Of a DNA stretch of 64,000 nt, positions 45,601 to 56,189 are shown in pieces. Position numbers and translations under genes: made by a program. The DNA is from Aphelocoma coerulescens (Eukaryota; Chordata; Aves; Passeriformes; Corvidae), in NCBI RefSeq assembly GCF_041296385.1, contig NC_091016.1, positions 16,839,497 to 16,903,496 on the forward strand. Direction: 5' to 3'. Every line of letters begins with the position of its first letter. Position 1 is the first letter of the stretch. The notes under the pieces were generated by a model. The model did no database searches. It saw only the letters and a program-made list of their open reading frames with translations, and had not been told where the DNA came from.

Positions 45601-48600
45601 TGGCAAATAGGTGCTTCCTACGGTCAGGTTCTCCTGGCCTCTGCTCCAGGAGAAGTGTGGAGGCATTCCCCAGGACCTGCCAAAGCTGCCGTCAGGGCTG
45701 GGTTTGGGCCTCCCTGGTGTCCAGGTTTGCCTTTAGTCACCTCTCCCCTGTCACTTCAGGGGAGTGTACAGCTGCCTTTAAGACCCAGCTCTCAGCTTGT
45801 TCTTGGTCGTGTGTTTCCTGCCTTAAGGGAAGTGGTGTGTGTTCCTGACAGGAGACTGCATGCCTTTATGTTTGTCCCTGCAAGGGCTGCTTTTGCCTAG
45901 TGTGTGCCAAAAAGAGGCTATTCTCTTCTTAGACATTTTGGGGTCTCCTGGGGAGGGGAAGGGTTGCTTTGTCCCCTGGTGTGTTGTGGGGAAGGCTCTC
46001 AGGGGACCTGTGTGGCCCTGGGCCTGCATCCAAAGTTTACGCTGAGCTCTCTCCAGCTCTCCTCATGTTTGTACAAGCAACTCTTCTCTGCTCCCCTGGC
46101 TCTGCTCCATGTGCTGGCAGCAGGCTGTGGGGGGTATGGTTTGGCAAGGGGATGCAGCCTACGGAGCTTGGTTTGGTCTCCTGGGCAGATGTCTCATGGG
46201 CTGGTCCAAGCTGTCACAATCTTTCCTTTTGCAGGACGCCCTGAAACCCGCGTTCACAGTCACCAACCTGCCGGGAACAACGTCCATCCAGACAGCCCCG
46301 ACCACCTCGACCTCCATGCAGGTCAGCAGTGGCCCGTCATTCCCCATCACTAATTACCTGGCGCCAGTGTCTGCCAGCATCAGCCCCAATGCCGTCACCA
46401 GTGCCAACGGGACAGTGCTGAAGACTACTGGAGCCAGTGCAGTGACGTCTGGGGGCCTCATGCCGATACCCACTGGCTTCACCCTCATGTCAGGTCAGTG
46501 CCTTTAGGGACTGAGGACTGCATCCGTCCATCTCTGCACCTGGAGTGTGTTGCTGTTCTCTCCAGGGGAGAGGGGACCTAGTGGCAGAAGGGAAGCAGAG
46601 TGGTTGCTGCTGTAAGGTGAGCCTGGCTGTGATTCTGTGCTCAAACTTAGCCAGGCCAGTGGCTGGAGAAGGGTCATGTAGTGACTGGTTCTTTAGAGTG
46701 CTACCAGCTGGCCCTGCTGCTGGGAGGTGGCAGGGAGCTGAGCTGGGACCCCAGGGCAGCACCAAGAAGCCTGGAGGGAGTGAAAAGAGCTGGTGGTGAC
46801 AAAGCCTTTCTTTCTCCCTCCTCTCGGCAGGTGCTTCCCTTTCTCCGGGGACCCCTACCATTCCTCTCACTCAGTTACAGCCGCACTCCCTGGCTCTTTC
46901 CAGCCAGCAGGGCCAGGTGGTCACGGGTACAGCTGGACAGCTGCAGCAGGCACAGCAGACAGTCTTCCACTTCCCTGCCAGAGCTGGAGGGCAGATTGTG
47001 TCGCTGACAGGTCAGCACTCGCTTCTCCTCCGCTTGCTAGAGATGGGGGGATGGAGGTGTCTGTGGGGGTCCTGGGCCTGGCCACAGAGCTGACCCCTGA
47101 GGTGGGAGCATAGAGGAGGCAGAGCACAGGGAACCCTGGCTGTGGCTGCTGGGGAGAGATGGGAAAACAGAGCAGAAAATGCTTGACATAGGCAGGAGCA
47201 GCATCCTGGGGGATGCAGACCAAGAGAAGCAGCGGATTTTCAGTCTCATGCCCCAGGGCTTGGCCTGTGGCTAACAAATGCAGAGGAGACAGGTCCCTAG
47301 TGCAGCTGTGCTGAGGCTGAACTGTGCTGCTGGAACTGGTGGAGGGATAGCACAGGGGCTCAGGTGCCCAGTGGTTGTTTATTGAGTGCTGGCTTTTGGC
47401 TCTGAGCAGCTGCCCTTGCTTCTGTGTTTGTATCTGCAGTCAGCCACTGAACCACGGTGCAGAGGATAGGTTAGGGGAGACCCAGAGTAGAGGAGTGGTG
47501 CTGCTGTGCTGCCTTGTGTGCATTCTCCTTTGTAGGAATTTCTTCTTGTTCTGAGTTTAGGCTCTCCGGGTGTTTCAGAGTAGAGCTAGGCTCTCCTTTG
47601 CATCCATCATCTGAGTGACACAGTATTTCTTGTGTCCTGCCTGTTTGTGCCCAAGTCCATTACTCTGATAACTTCTGTGCTTTCTTGGAATGCTTAAGGC
47701 TCCTGGGGGCCCTGGCAGACATCAGGCTCCCATTCAAGGGGACTGGATTTCCCTTGTGATCTGGCAGAGCTAAGAGAATAACTGATGTGTGTCTCTGGGG
47801 TGTGATGTGTGAGGAAATGCCCAGTCTGAGCAAGGTGACCAGTGATTCTTGCTCTCTGGCATCCTTTCTGGAAGAGCTCTCTGGCTCTTCCCTCTGGAGG
47901 CAGAACTTCAGCCTTAGGGGAGCTTTCTGTGCCAGGCTCTGTTTCTGGATCTGAAGTACTTTGCAGGGAGTGGTCTGGGACAGAGGCTGTGTGGCCCCTG
48001 CAGCTCTGGGATGCACGCCTTGAGACCAGGTGTTCTCTAATCCCTGTGTAGGGCACTTTACTTTCCTTAAGGTCACAGGTGGGGTGAGAGCTGCACCCTG
48101 AGTGCCCTCTGAAGGATGGAGCTGGGCTCCAGAGTGTGAAGGCAGCAGAGCCCAGCTGGTGTGGGCATTTGGGCTCTTGTGGTACTCGGTGCAGTAAGGT
48201 GATCCTTGGAAAGCTGGCTAAGCCCTGGGGAGGGAAGGCTGGGCCCTCTCCTCCCAACATCTATTCTGTGTTTTGGTGGAGTCAGGAATGACAAGGAAGG
48301 TCCTGGATGTTCCTGAACCATGGCTGGGAGTTGGGCAAAAGCTGTTGTGGCCTTTTCTTCACTCTTGGAGCTTTGTAGGCCAGTTAACCCCTTCTTGGCC
48401 CATGTGCCAGGAAGGAGCAGGTTTTGGTCCCTGGTTTCTGCCGTGCACTGCTTTTGTGTAGCCTCCCCCAGTGCAGCACAGAGTGGTGCTGTGGAGCCGT
48501 GTGCAGCCAGAGAAGGACTGGGGGGCTTTCAAGTGGCCCAGAGTTCCTGTATCCCTGTGGAGCCACAGGCTCATGGGCTCCTCTCTCTCCCCAGGTGGTA

Positions 48601-50571
48601 CCATGGCTCAGCAGGTTCCAGTCCAGGCAATCCAGGTGCACCAGGCACCGCAGCAAACGTCTCCCTCTAGTGACAGCAGCACTGACCTTACCCAGACCTC
48701 TTCCAGCGGAACAGGTATTGGTAACCACCTTCTGTCTGCCTTCCTAACCACTGCTGAAAACCACCCGCACCAGCAGGCCTCATGCCTGCTCCCTGCCCAG
48801 CTTCCTTCTTCAGGCCAGCTGTATCCAAGCCTTTCTGACAGCTTCCCGGGTGTATTCATCCCTGTTGCCAGCTCCTGTGCTACACTGTATCTCAGTAGAT
48901 GCTGCTGGGCCTAGGGCACCTTGTGAGGGATTTCAGAGCCTCTCCAGATACACTATCTGCTCTGACTTGCAGCATGGAGCTGGGAACGGGTTGCTCAGTT
49001 CTCAGGGGGTTTCTTAGTGAGCCAACATTGCCTCTAGCACAGGGCATTGGCTCACATCTGCTTGAGACTTTTACTGTCTATGCAGAAGACATCTCTTTGT
49101 CAGCAAAATCTGAGTTCAGGTGCCTGGATGCAGGCTGAATTTAGTTCAACAGCTGTGTTAAGGGTTCCTCACGGAAGCGAGATACAAGTTGAATTTAGTC
49201 CTGCAGTGTTTGGCTCCTGTGTTTCCCTGCCCCTTCATACTCATGAAAGGAGAGGTTCAAGCTCTCCTGCTTGATCTCTGGGGCTTTTGCCCAAGAGCTT
49301 GGGAGACAAAGATGGCTATCTCCATGCACCGTGCTTCAGCACAGCATGGCTGGGGTAGACGTGCTGAGCAGGCAGGTGAGCGTGGCAGGTTCTATTTGTG
49401 TGCTCACGTGTCGTCTGTCCTGGTGGCAGTGACCCTCCCAGCAACCATCATGACGTCGTCTGTGCCAACCACCGTGGGCGGCCACATGATGTACCCCAGC
49501 CCGCACGCGGTGATGTACGCGCCCACCTCCGGCCTCGCCGACGGCGGGCTCGCGGTGCTCAACGCTTTCCCACAGGCGCCCTCAGCGATGCAGGTGTCCC
49601 ACGGCCAGGTCCAGGATCAGGGTAAGGCAGCTGTCCAGGTCACTGCTCCCTGAGAGTGCACTGACACCCAGGTTTTTCTCATCCCATGTGTATTTATGCT
49701 GTATGTTAATTGCATAGGGTTTTCTTCGTGGCAGTCCTAGTGGCTCCACAAAGGCCTGGCAAGGGCGGTGCTCGATGTGTGTTTTTAGGTCTTGCCATTC
49801 TCTTGTGCAAAGGGTTGTATGAGCTGTTGATGGGTAAAATGGCTGAGGGTTTCTGGGATGGGCGGCATGTGGGGCAGGCAGCAGAGGGAGCCAGGAGGCT
49901 CTGGAGAGGATATGTGCTTGCATGAGGGGGCAAAGTAGCATGAAACCACATGGACACGACTTGGATTGGGGCCTTGTGCTGGCTTCTCCCAGCACTTGGA
50001 AAACTAGTGCCTGTGGCTTTCTTCTGGAATGTCTCCATGTGTGCAAATAGGCAGCTCCATGGAGCTCAGAGGAAGGATCCATAGGGGAGCACTGCTTAAG
50101 GGACAGTGTCATTTGTGCTTCTCTCTGTGGCAGGTGGCGTCCCCCAAGTGTTCCTGACGGCCCCATCAGGCACGGTTCAGATCCCAGTCTCAGCTGTCCA
50201 GCTTCACCAGGTAGGCACAGAGTAGTACTTGCAGGTGTTCAGGGGTTGTCCTTGCTCTTCTTCTGCCTGCACATCCTTTGGGTGTCTGGGCAGACCTGTC
50301 TGGGTAGGATCAATCCTCAGGTCTGGGAAAGCGGTCTGTGCTACCCACCCTTGGGTGAGGGAGTCTTGTCCTCCTTGGACAGGTGCCCAGGAAGGACAGT
50401 GCCCCCCAGGCTGCTGGCACACACAGTCTCAGGGCGTGCTGTCCCCCAGTGGTTCCTCCTCCCTTCTCTCTCTAGATGGCTGTCATCGGGCAGCAGAGCA
50501 GCAGTGGCAGCAGCCTGACGGAGCTGCAGGTGGTCAACTTGGACACCTCACACAGCGCCAAGAGTGACTGA
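39234..50571 (+). CDS. SRF: SRF serum response factor, complete coding region
   Basis: MADS-box transcription factor that binds CArG DNA as a dimer in the nucleus and drives immediate-early and cytoskeletal/muscle genes. The join without the extra exon is 39234-39677, 41034-41300, 46235-46493, 48595-48714, 49430-49621, 50134-50210 and 50476-50571, giving 1455 nt and 484 residues. Human SRF has 508, and the difference lies in the N-terminus. Including exon 46831-47010 gives 544 residues. The ATG opens MLPSQAGAG, close to the human start. The MADS box (from about residue 114) is unchanged from human as I know it, the CK2-site cluster YSGSEGDSES is kept, and the C-terminus ends NLDTSHSAKSD. The region before the MADS box has alanine and glycine runs. 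All introns are GT-AG. Confidence 0.97.
41034..41300 (+). CDS. SRF: SRF exon 2: second half of MADS box and dimer region
   Basis: Acceptor gtcctgctggcag, donor gtaatg. Encodes AYELSTLTGTQVLLLVASET, HVYTFATRKLQPMIT, ALIQTCLNSPDSPP, and ends SDSSGETK in phase 0. Confidence 0.97.
41646..41655. promoter_or_regulatory. SRF: Intronic CArG box CCTTATAAGG
   Basis: A perfect, fully palindromic CC(A/T)6GG in SRF intron 2, about 2.4 kb past the ATG. A near-match CCTTATAAGC follows at 41699-41708. Together with the promoter boxes it suggests intragenic autoregulation, but this is sequence-only evidence. Confidence 0.6.
42212..42319 (+). CDS. SRF: Candidate SRF alternative exon in intron 2
   Basis: 36 codons open in the SRF frame (phase 0 on both sides), containing MQEPLDIKQTEPGDL. 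The acceptor is cttccactggccttgtcatag. Overlapping donors are aag|gtagtg (end 42319) and gta|gtgagt (end 42322), and both keep frame. A second acceptor ttgccatgcag would give a 19-codon version. The composition differs from the surrounding intron. I know of no SRF exon here, so it may be chance. Confidence 0.3.
46235..46493 (+). CDS. SRF: SRF exon 3: transactivation region, part 1
   Basis: Acceptor ctttccttttgcag, donor gtcagt. Encodes DALKPAFTVTNLPG, SSGPSFPITNYLAPVSASIS, SANGTVLK and GFTLMSG, closely matching human exon 3. It ends in phase 1. Confidence 0.95.
46831..47010 (+). CDS. SRF: Extra SRF cassette exon, 60 codons
   Basis: A strong polypyrimidine acceptor (ttctttctccctcctctcggcag) and a good donor (acag|gtcagc) bracket 180 nt that are open in the SRF frame and phase 1 on both sides. 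It can therefore be included or skipped without frameshift. It encodes a Ser/Thr/Gln-rich stretch including PGTPTIPLTQLQPH, a run of six Gln within GQLQQAQQTVF, and GGQIVSLT. This composition fits the SRF activation domain. It lies between human-equivalent exons 3 and 4, and I do not recall it in the 508-residue human protein. Confidence 0.75.
48595..48714 (+). CDS. SRF: SRF exon 4: transactivation region, part 2
   Basis: Acceptor ctctctctccccag, donor gtattg. Encodes GTMAQQVPVQAIQVHQAPQQ and SSDSSTDLTQTSSSGT. Both ends are phase 1. The human equivalent is skipped in the SRF-S isoform. Confidence 0.95.
49430..49621 (+). CDS. SRF: SRF exon 5: core transactivation exon
   Basis: Acceptor ctggtggcag, donor gtaagg. 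64 codons encode TLPATIMTSSVPTTVGGHMM, YPSPHAVMYAPTSGL and NAFPQAPSAMQVSHGQVQ. This matches the 64-residue human exon 5 that is skipped in SRF-M. Confidence 0.95.
50134..50210 (+). CDS. SRF: SRF exon 6
   Basis: Acceptor ctctctgtggcag, donor gtaggc. Encodes GVPQVFLTAPSGTVQIPVSA and VQLHQ, ending in phase 0. Confidence 0.95.
50476..50571 (+). CDS. SRF: SRF exon 7: C-terminal coding part
   Basis: Acceptor cccttctctctctag. Encodes MAVIGQQSSSGSSLTELQVV and ends with the stop tga at 50569-50571. Confidence 0.95.
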   Translation: MAVIGQQSSSGSSLTELQVVNLDTSHSAKSD

Positions 50572-50691
50572 GAGGCCTCTGCTGCCGGCCTTCTGTTTCT
50601 GGCTTGTCGTGCCAGTGTCGGGGCTGGCAGCAACTCCTTCTCGTACAGACTGCACCAGTTATTTATTGTTGCCTTTTCACGTTTCCTTCAT

Positions 50692-50740
50692 CCACACATG
50701 CACACACACACACGCACTCACCCACCCCCACACACACAGG
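50692..50740 (+). repeat. Imperfect (CA)n microsatellite in SRF 3'UTR
   Basis: CA dinucleotides interrupted by atg, cgcactca and ccaccc segments, about 120 nt after the SRF stop. Confidence 0.9.
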
Positions 50741-50889
50741 CATGCGCGTGGGGCTGCAGGACCCACCTGGGGTGGAGCCGTGCTGGGGCCATGCAGGGCT
50801 TGGGGCATTTGGATGCTGCAATAGCTGTGCTTGTCTCACGCCAGCCAAAGAAACTTGTCTCTTGAGGGGAAGATTTGCTCTGCACTGTA

Positions 50890-50895
50890 AATAAA
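50890..50895 (+). promoter_or_regulatory. SRF: SRF proximal poly(A) signal AATAAA
   Basis: A canonical hexamer 320 nt after the stop. Its use would make a short-3'UTR SRF transcript lacking the T/A runs and the (GT)n tract. Confidence 0.5.
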
Positions 50896-51927
50896 TACTG
50901 CAGGCCATTCCCAGCTGGAGGCTCTGGCTCCTTCTGGGTGCTCTGAGTCACCTTGCCCATGAGTATTTACTCTATGTGGGGCTCAGCTTAGACCCGGAGC
51001 CATCGTGCAGGTGCAGCTTGGAGCAGAGTGGGTTGTGGCTGTGCTGCTGGCCTCAGCAATGTGCCTTTGTGGGGGTGACAGGTCCTGGCCGCAGCAACTC
51101 ACCCTGGGCTCCGGACAGGAGAGAGGGGCCAGCTTGCATGTGCATCTCTGGGCCTGCATGCCCTCTCCCCGGGGGGCTGGGCACAGCCGGTGGCACGTGG
51201 CCCTGTCCTCCTCGTATGCACTACAGTGAGCCCTCTACCCTCAGTGCCTCCTCGCTGGGCTGCCTGGCAGATTTTCAGCCTGACTGGCCCTGCCCCGGCA
51301 GCTGCCCTTGCACAGATGAGGTGGTCGGTAGATGCCCAGGAACACAAAGGTGCCCTGGAGAGCTCCTCAGGGGCCCTGTGCTCTGCTCAGCCCCACACTC
51401 TCAGCCCTCGCACTGCTTCTGGACTCCATACACCCAGGGGAACATGGCTGGGTCTTTCCTACATCCCCCTGCAGCTCCAGCCAGCGCTTTCTAAATTTCT
51501 GTGTCTGATGCAAGGTGGAGAAACAACTCAAATGTCAAAGGGAAGAGCCCATAGGGCACTGAGCTGCTGGGCAGGTGGCAGGCTCTTCCTCTGAGCACCA
51601 GGGTGACCTGCAGGCCATCCTGGGCTGTGGGGGAGCAGCTGTGATGCCTGTACAGGCTCAGCTAGGCTGGGGGAGAAGGGCTGGGGCATGCTTGGTCCTG
51701 CATGGGAGTTGCTGTGAATGGCTCTGCTACCTAGCCCTGTCCCTGGAGGGAGAGTGAGCAAGTGAGAGAAGCTGCTGAATCCTTAGGGGAAGAAGCAGCT
51801 ACTGTAACTTTTTTTTTTTTTTTAAGTTAAAGACAAAAGAAGCCTTGGAGAAAAAAAAAAAAGAAAAAAAAGAAAATTACTTTATTTTTCTAAGTGTTAA
51901 ACTCAGTATTTATGTAATTCTTTAAGG

Positions 51928-51933
51928 AATAAA
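51928..51933 (+). promoter_or_regulatory. SRF: SRF middle poly(A) signal AATAAA
   Basis: A canonical hexamer in a strongly AT-rich block, about 1.36 kb after the stop. Confidence 0.6.
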
Positions 51934-53129
51934 AGTTTGGCTCCTGTACAGTTTTAATGGGGTTTGTACCAGGGGGATGGGAGAGGGGTGGGTGGGCGGG
52001 CATGGAGGCAGGAAAGGGGCCTTGCTTTTGAGTTTGTATTGTAACCTTGGACATGTTCCCTCAGCATTAGCGTTTAAGCTGCACTCTCCATCCACCAGCA
52101 TGTGCCAGGGATCAAGCTGAACCGAGTGGGATGCTTGTTTCCTACTTATCTGTAATAAGGACTTCATACCCATGATTTTGGGCTTAATGGGCAGAAGGCA
52201 AGTGAAGCAGTGGCTCGTCTCTGGAAGTGGGAAATCCATTTCTCAGAAGTAGGGAGTTTGCAGTGTGCCCAGGAGCCAGAGGCGGGCTGGGTTTTCTTAC
52301 CACCACCCTGTTCCCTTCTGGTCCAGGGACCTACAGCTGTTGTGTCACTGCTCTTGGCGCAGAGCAGTGCTGCCTGTGACTGCCTAAGGGATATGGGCAT
52401 CCCCACTCCTCCCTGTGGTGAGTGACCAGCAGTGGCTAATCCCTGTTCTCCCTGCTTGCTGTACAGGCAGCATCTCCTGAACTCCTGGCTGACGATCTGG
52501 GCTGCAGTTCCCCTCCTACAGCCGTTCTGCAGCGCACAGATGCAGACAGGTCCCCTCCAAGCTCCCAGTGCAAAGAATTCCCAGAAGGGTCTTTCAGCCC
52601 TTGATCTGTTAGAAGCCTGGGAAGGGCTTGTGGGGAGTGTGGTGGCCCATCTGGTGAGGGTGACATTGCATGCTGCCCCCCCCATAGAATTCTTGCTCTA
52701 AGAGTGATGCAAACCCTGCAGCTCAGAGCATGTGGGAGTGCTGAGCCGTGTCCCGTGGCTTGGTGTAGGAAAACTGCTCAGCGATACTTCCAAAACAATG
52801 TAGGTACCTAGGAGTTCATCCAGGGAGAAGCGTGGGGGTCAGAGTTTGTGTTGGTCCTTTGCCCCAGCACATCACTGTGGCCTGGCTTTGCTCTGCTTTG
52901 CTTCTGCTGGCACTGTGGAGCAGAGCTGTTGGGCCAGAATGGCAGGAGAGCCCCTGCTGCTACAGGGTGTCTGACTGCGTCCCCTCCCTGGCTCCCCAAA
53001 GGCAACTGCTGGTTAAACGCTAATGGTGTATTTTATTTAAGTGCAGACTTGTAAGAACACTTGTGTATCAGGGATGAAATGGCATTTATTGTGTGGTGAC
53101 ATTTTTAGTTCATTTTACTGGTTTGAGGG

Positions 53130-53178
53130 GTGTGTGTGCGCGTGTGTGTGTGTGTGTGTACGCATAAGTGTGTGTGGG
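53130..53178 (+). repeat. (GT)n microsatellite in SRF 3'UTR
   Basis: GT dinucleotides with gcgc and acgcataa interruptions. The tract is complementary in sense to the (CA)-rich tract about 2.4 kb upstream in the same UTR. Confidence 0.9.
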
Positions 53179-53291
53179 ATTATTTTTTTTTTCCCTCCAG
53201 TTTCCAGGGTTGTGTTTCTGGAAGGATGTGGAAGTAATCACAGTACTATGTACAGAGCTTTCTTTTGTATTAAAAAAAAATTTACTCTTTC

Positions 53292-53297
53292 AATAAA
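53292..53297 (+). promoter_or_regulatory. SRF: SRF distal poly(A) signal AATAAA
   Basis: A canonical hexamer in an AT-rich context with GT-rich sequence downstream. It is the most likely end of the full-length SRF transcript. Confidence 0.65.
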
Positions 53298-53315
53298 TGT
53301 TATCATTTTGTGCAC

Positions 53316-55569
53316 AGATTTGGGATCTTGACCATGCTTTGTGGGAGGTGATGACACACACCTTAGGGCCAACAAATGGGGATCAGGGGCAGATTCCTGC
53401 ACCTGCTTGTGTACTGAGGAGGATGGGGAGCTGTCTGAGCATGACATGGCAAAGAGGGGCTCTTTGCAAAAGTTTCCATCCCTACTGCCTCCTGCACAGG
53501 TTATTCCTGACCACCTGGACTTATCCTCTGGAGTCCCAGCTAATGTGTGGGCCAGAGAGGGCCAGTGCCTGACAGCAGGGCTGTGAGGGCTGTCCTTCCT
53601 GAAAGCTCTGGAACAATGTCCCTGGTGAGCAGGGCATCATGTCAGAAGAGAAGTGAAAACCAGGAATGAGGAGGAATGGGGAATTTTGAAAAAGAATTGT
53701 TCTAATTCAAGGGTGTCAGTAGGGAGGAGCAATAGGGAGACAGTTAAATTCTGTGCAGAAAATTGCTGTGAGAAGATACGGCGATACTCAAAATCCAAAC
53801 TGGAGAGACATTACTTAAAGTCAGGCAGAGGCCTAGAAGCCAGATCAAGGACACATGGAGGCTCAGTAAAGTGTCTAAAGGTGTGAGTAAAACCGAAGGC
53901 AGAGGGGCTCATTACAATCACAAAAGGGCTGGTGGGGCCAGAGTATGCTAGCAAAAAATGCAACTGTTGGCCACTCCATAGCATCAGGTCCTGGAGCAGA
54001 TGCCAGTATAGCCTGAGGAAAGCTTAGCAGTGATAAAAGTGTGCAGTTTGGAGAAAATACCTCAGGAAGGGAAAAGATTGTACAGAAAGTGCTTAGGAGC
54101 AAAACACACCAGAAATGACTCCCCATTAGGAAGTGAGGTGCTTCACTTTTACACCACAACCAGCCCCATGCCTACACAGGTGTAGCTCGTGGTTCAGCAC
54201 CACAAACCCCCTTTCAGCACAAACAATCCCATGTCACTTGAGCACTTGGGGCTGTGTGTCACTTTTGTACCATGGAGCAAGATACCACAGATACAATCTT
54301 TATTTTTAGGATAAATGGACCTACCAAGCACAGTGTTGTGACGATCAGAGCAAAGACATAAGCAGGCCATGTGAACACCACAGAAAACCTCGTTACAAAA
54401 AATAAGTCTTGGTAGTGAATGGGGAAGGAAAATGACATATTAATTGAGAACACAGAGATTCCAAGAGCAATGGGATTCTGGAAAGAGAGCATCAATAGCA
54501 TCAACAGAAATTTACATGTACTAACGGAGAAATCAAGAGTGTGGCTCAGAAATATAAACATTTACAGTCTACCATTGGTGCCATAGGTTTAGAGGATGGT
54601 CTCCACAAACTGATGCAGCACAGCACTGTTTCATCCAGCCTATAATTAATTGCAATTATGTTGTTTGGATTAACTGCTGACTGCTATTGTAAAACATGGA
54701 AATTGTCTAATCCGTTGCATTAGTACTGAGGATAGAAATTAGGGTGGGCACATACAAGTTGCTCCAGGATCAAATAAGAAAGCAAAGTCTCATCTAGTTA
54801 GCTGATGATTTTAATGTTTGTTTATAATTTAAAATAAGTAAAGTGTTATCAGACTGATAGAAACCTGCACCTCAAGGAAGGGAAGTATGGGCAAAGGATA
54901 AGAATTTAGATTTTATGGTATGGGCATTTCAGATCAGTGTGACACCAAAGCTGGAAAGGAACTGGAAATAGGCCAAACTTGTGTGCATCTGGCTTCAACT
55001 GGTTCTCCAGCAACACTGAGAACAGGGCAGTCTCAGAGCCCCAGAACTGCTGGGAGCCAGCACAGCTGTCACTGAAGCCAATTGGGTGGATGGAGGGTGG
55101 GTGCAGGGCTGGAACCACCCCAGGGCCACGGGCCTGACATTGCTGCACTGTAATTCTTGATTAATGGTGCATTTGCAGTAATAATATTAGTGCTGACATG
55201 ACATGCTTTTAGCCTTCCTGCCACCCATCCTGCTACAGCCCTTGACGAAGACAATTAATCACCAGAGAAATGGTACCAACACACAGCACAACATTACCAC
55301 TTACCAAAAAGCAGCTTGCTCTAACAGATGCACTCTTCAGCTCACAGCCTCCATTTGTTCTCGTTTCTAATATTAGCCAGGGGAATCAGAAGATACTCCA
55401 GCCTTTCATGGTTTTCCACCACTCACCACCGTTCCTGGTGTGCAGCCGCTGTGGGGGATCAGCAGCTTTGTGACCCATGGCTGCAGACAGGCCCCTGCGC
55501 TCTCGTGCCAGCTCAGGCCTGAAACCCCTTTGGGAGCCGTGAGATGTCCTGAGGGACCCGTGTGGGGCA
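53316..55569. other. SRF-CUL9 intergenic region
   Basis: No gene is recognised. The stretch is more AT-rich than its surroundings, with homeodomain-type TAATTA/ATTAAT motifs at about 54640-54720 and 55145-55265, and a hydrophobic minus-strand frame at 54259-54561. It may contain old mobile-element remnants I cannot name. Confidence 0.55.
54259..54561 (-). other. Unassigned hydrophobic 100-codon frame
   Basis: The minus-strand frame opens MFIFLSHTLDFS and contains strongly hydrophobic segments such as WPAYVFALIVTTLCLVG, suggesting membrane helices. An acceptor-like ctctctttccag and a donor-like ttg|gtaggt occur within it, and AATAAA (minus strand) lies inside its end. It could be a decayed exon or retrocopy of a membrane protein, or chance in AT-rich DNA. 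I recognise no family. Confidence 0.15.
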
Positions 55570-56189
55570 GCCAGCAGTGCCCTTGTGGCACATTGCCAAT
55601 GGCATCCTGGGCTGCATTAGGAAGAGCATTGCCAGCTGGTCAGGGAGGTGATCCTGCCCCTCTCCCCAGCCCTGGTGAGGCACATCTGGAGTGCTGTGTC
55701 CAGTTCTGGGCTCCTCAGGACAAGAGAGACAAGGAGCTCCTGGAGAGGGTCCAGCAGAGGGTGGCAAATGATGAAGGGACTGGAGCCCCTCGCTTCTGAG
55801 GAAAGGCTGAGGGAGCTGGGCCTGTTCAGGCTGGAGAAGAGACACTGAGAGGGAACCTCATCCATGTCTGTCAGTGTCTGCAGGGAGGGCTCAGAGGATG
55901 GACCAGGCTCTGCTCGGCGGTGCCGGGCAATGGGACAAGAGGCAGCGGGCAGGAACTGAGGCACGGGAAGTTCCACCTGACCATGAGGAAGAGGTTCCTC
56001 ACTGAGCAGTGCCCGAGCACTGGGACAGATTGCCCAGAGAGGCTGTGGAGCCTCCCTCACTGGGGGTATTCAAGAGCCATTTGGACACCATCCTGTGCCA
56101 TGTGCTCTGCGATGACCCGGCTTGAGCAGGGAGGTTGGACCAGATGACCCATGGGGGTCTCTTCCAACCTGACCTATCCTGGGATTCTG
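55570..56189 (+). mobile_element. CR1 LINE 3' fragment, sense
   Basis: A decayed C-terminal part of CR1 ORF2 reads across several frames: a segment like GxxVRHIWSAVSSSGLL, then LLERVQQR, then a LRELGLFRLEK-type motif and a MRKRFLTEQCPS-type motif. The typical CR1 3' end follows (tcttccaacctgacctatcc, then gattctg). CR1 is the main avian LINE. The 5' truncation is usual for the family. The 5' boundary is approximate. Confidence 0.9.

Larger units (their letters stand above)
41301..46234 (+). other. SRF: SRF intron 2 with CArG box and candidate exon
   Basis: This is the longest SRF intron here, about 4.9 kb. It contains a perfect palindromic CArG box (41646-41655), a one-mismatch partner (41699-41708) and a possible frame-preserving exon (42212-42319). 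The remainder looks like ordinary GT-rich intron. Confidence 0.8.
50572..53315 (+). other. SRF: SRF 3'UTR
   Basis: About 2.7 kb, running from the stop to the last poly(A) signal. It contains a (CA)-rich tract (50692-50740), a T15 run followed 27 nt later by A12 (51809-51862), a (GT)n tract (53130-53178), and an AT-rich conserved-looking block around 51880-51935. The length fits the long 3'UTR known for vertebrate SRF. Confidence 0.75.

Noticed and set aside
55440..55799. 119-codon frame over the CR1 start
   Set aside because: Explained by decayed CR1 ORF2 sequence rather than a host gene.
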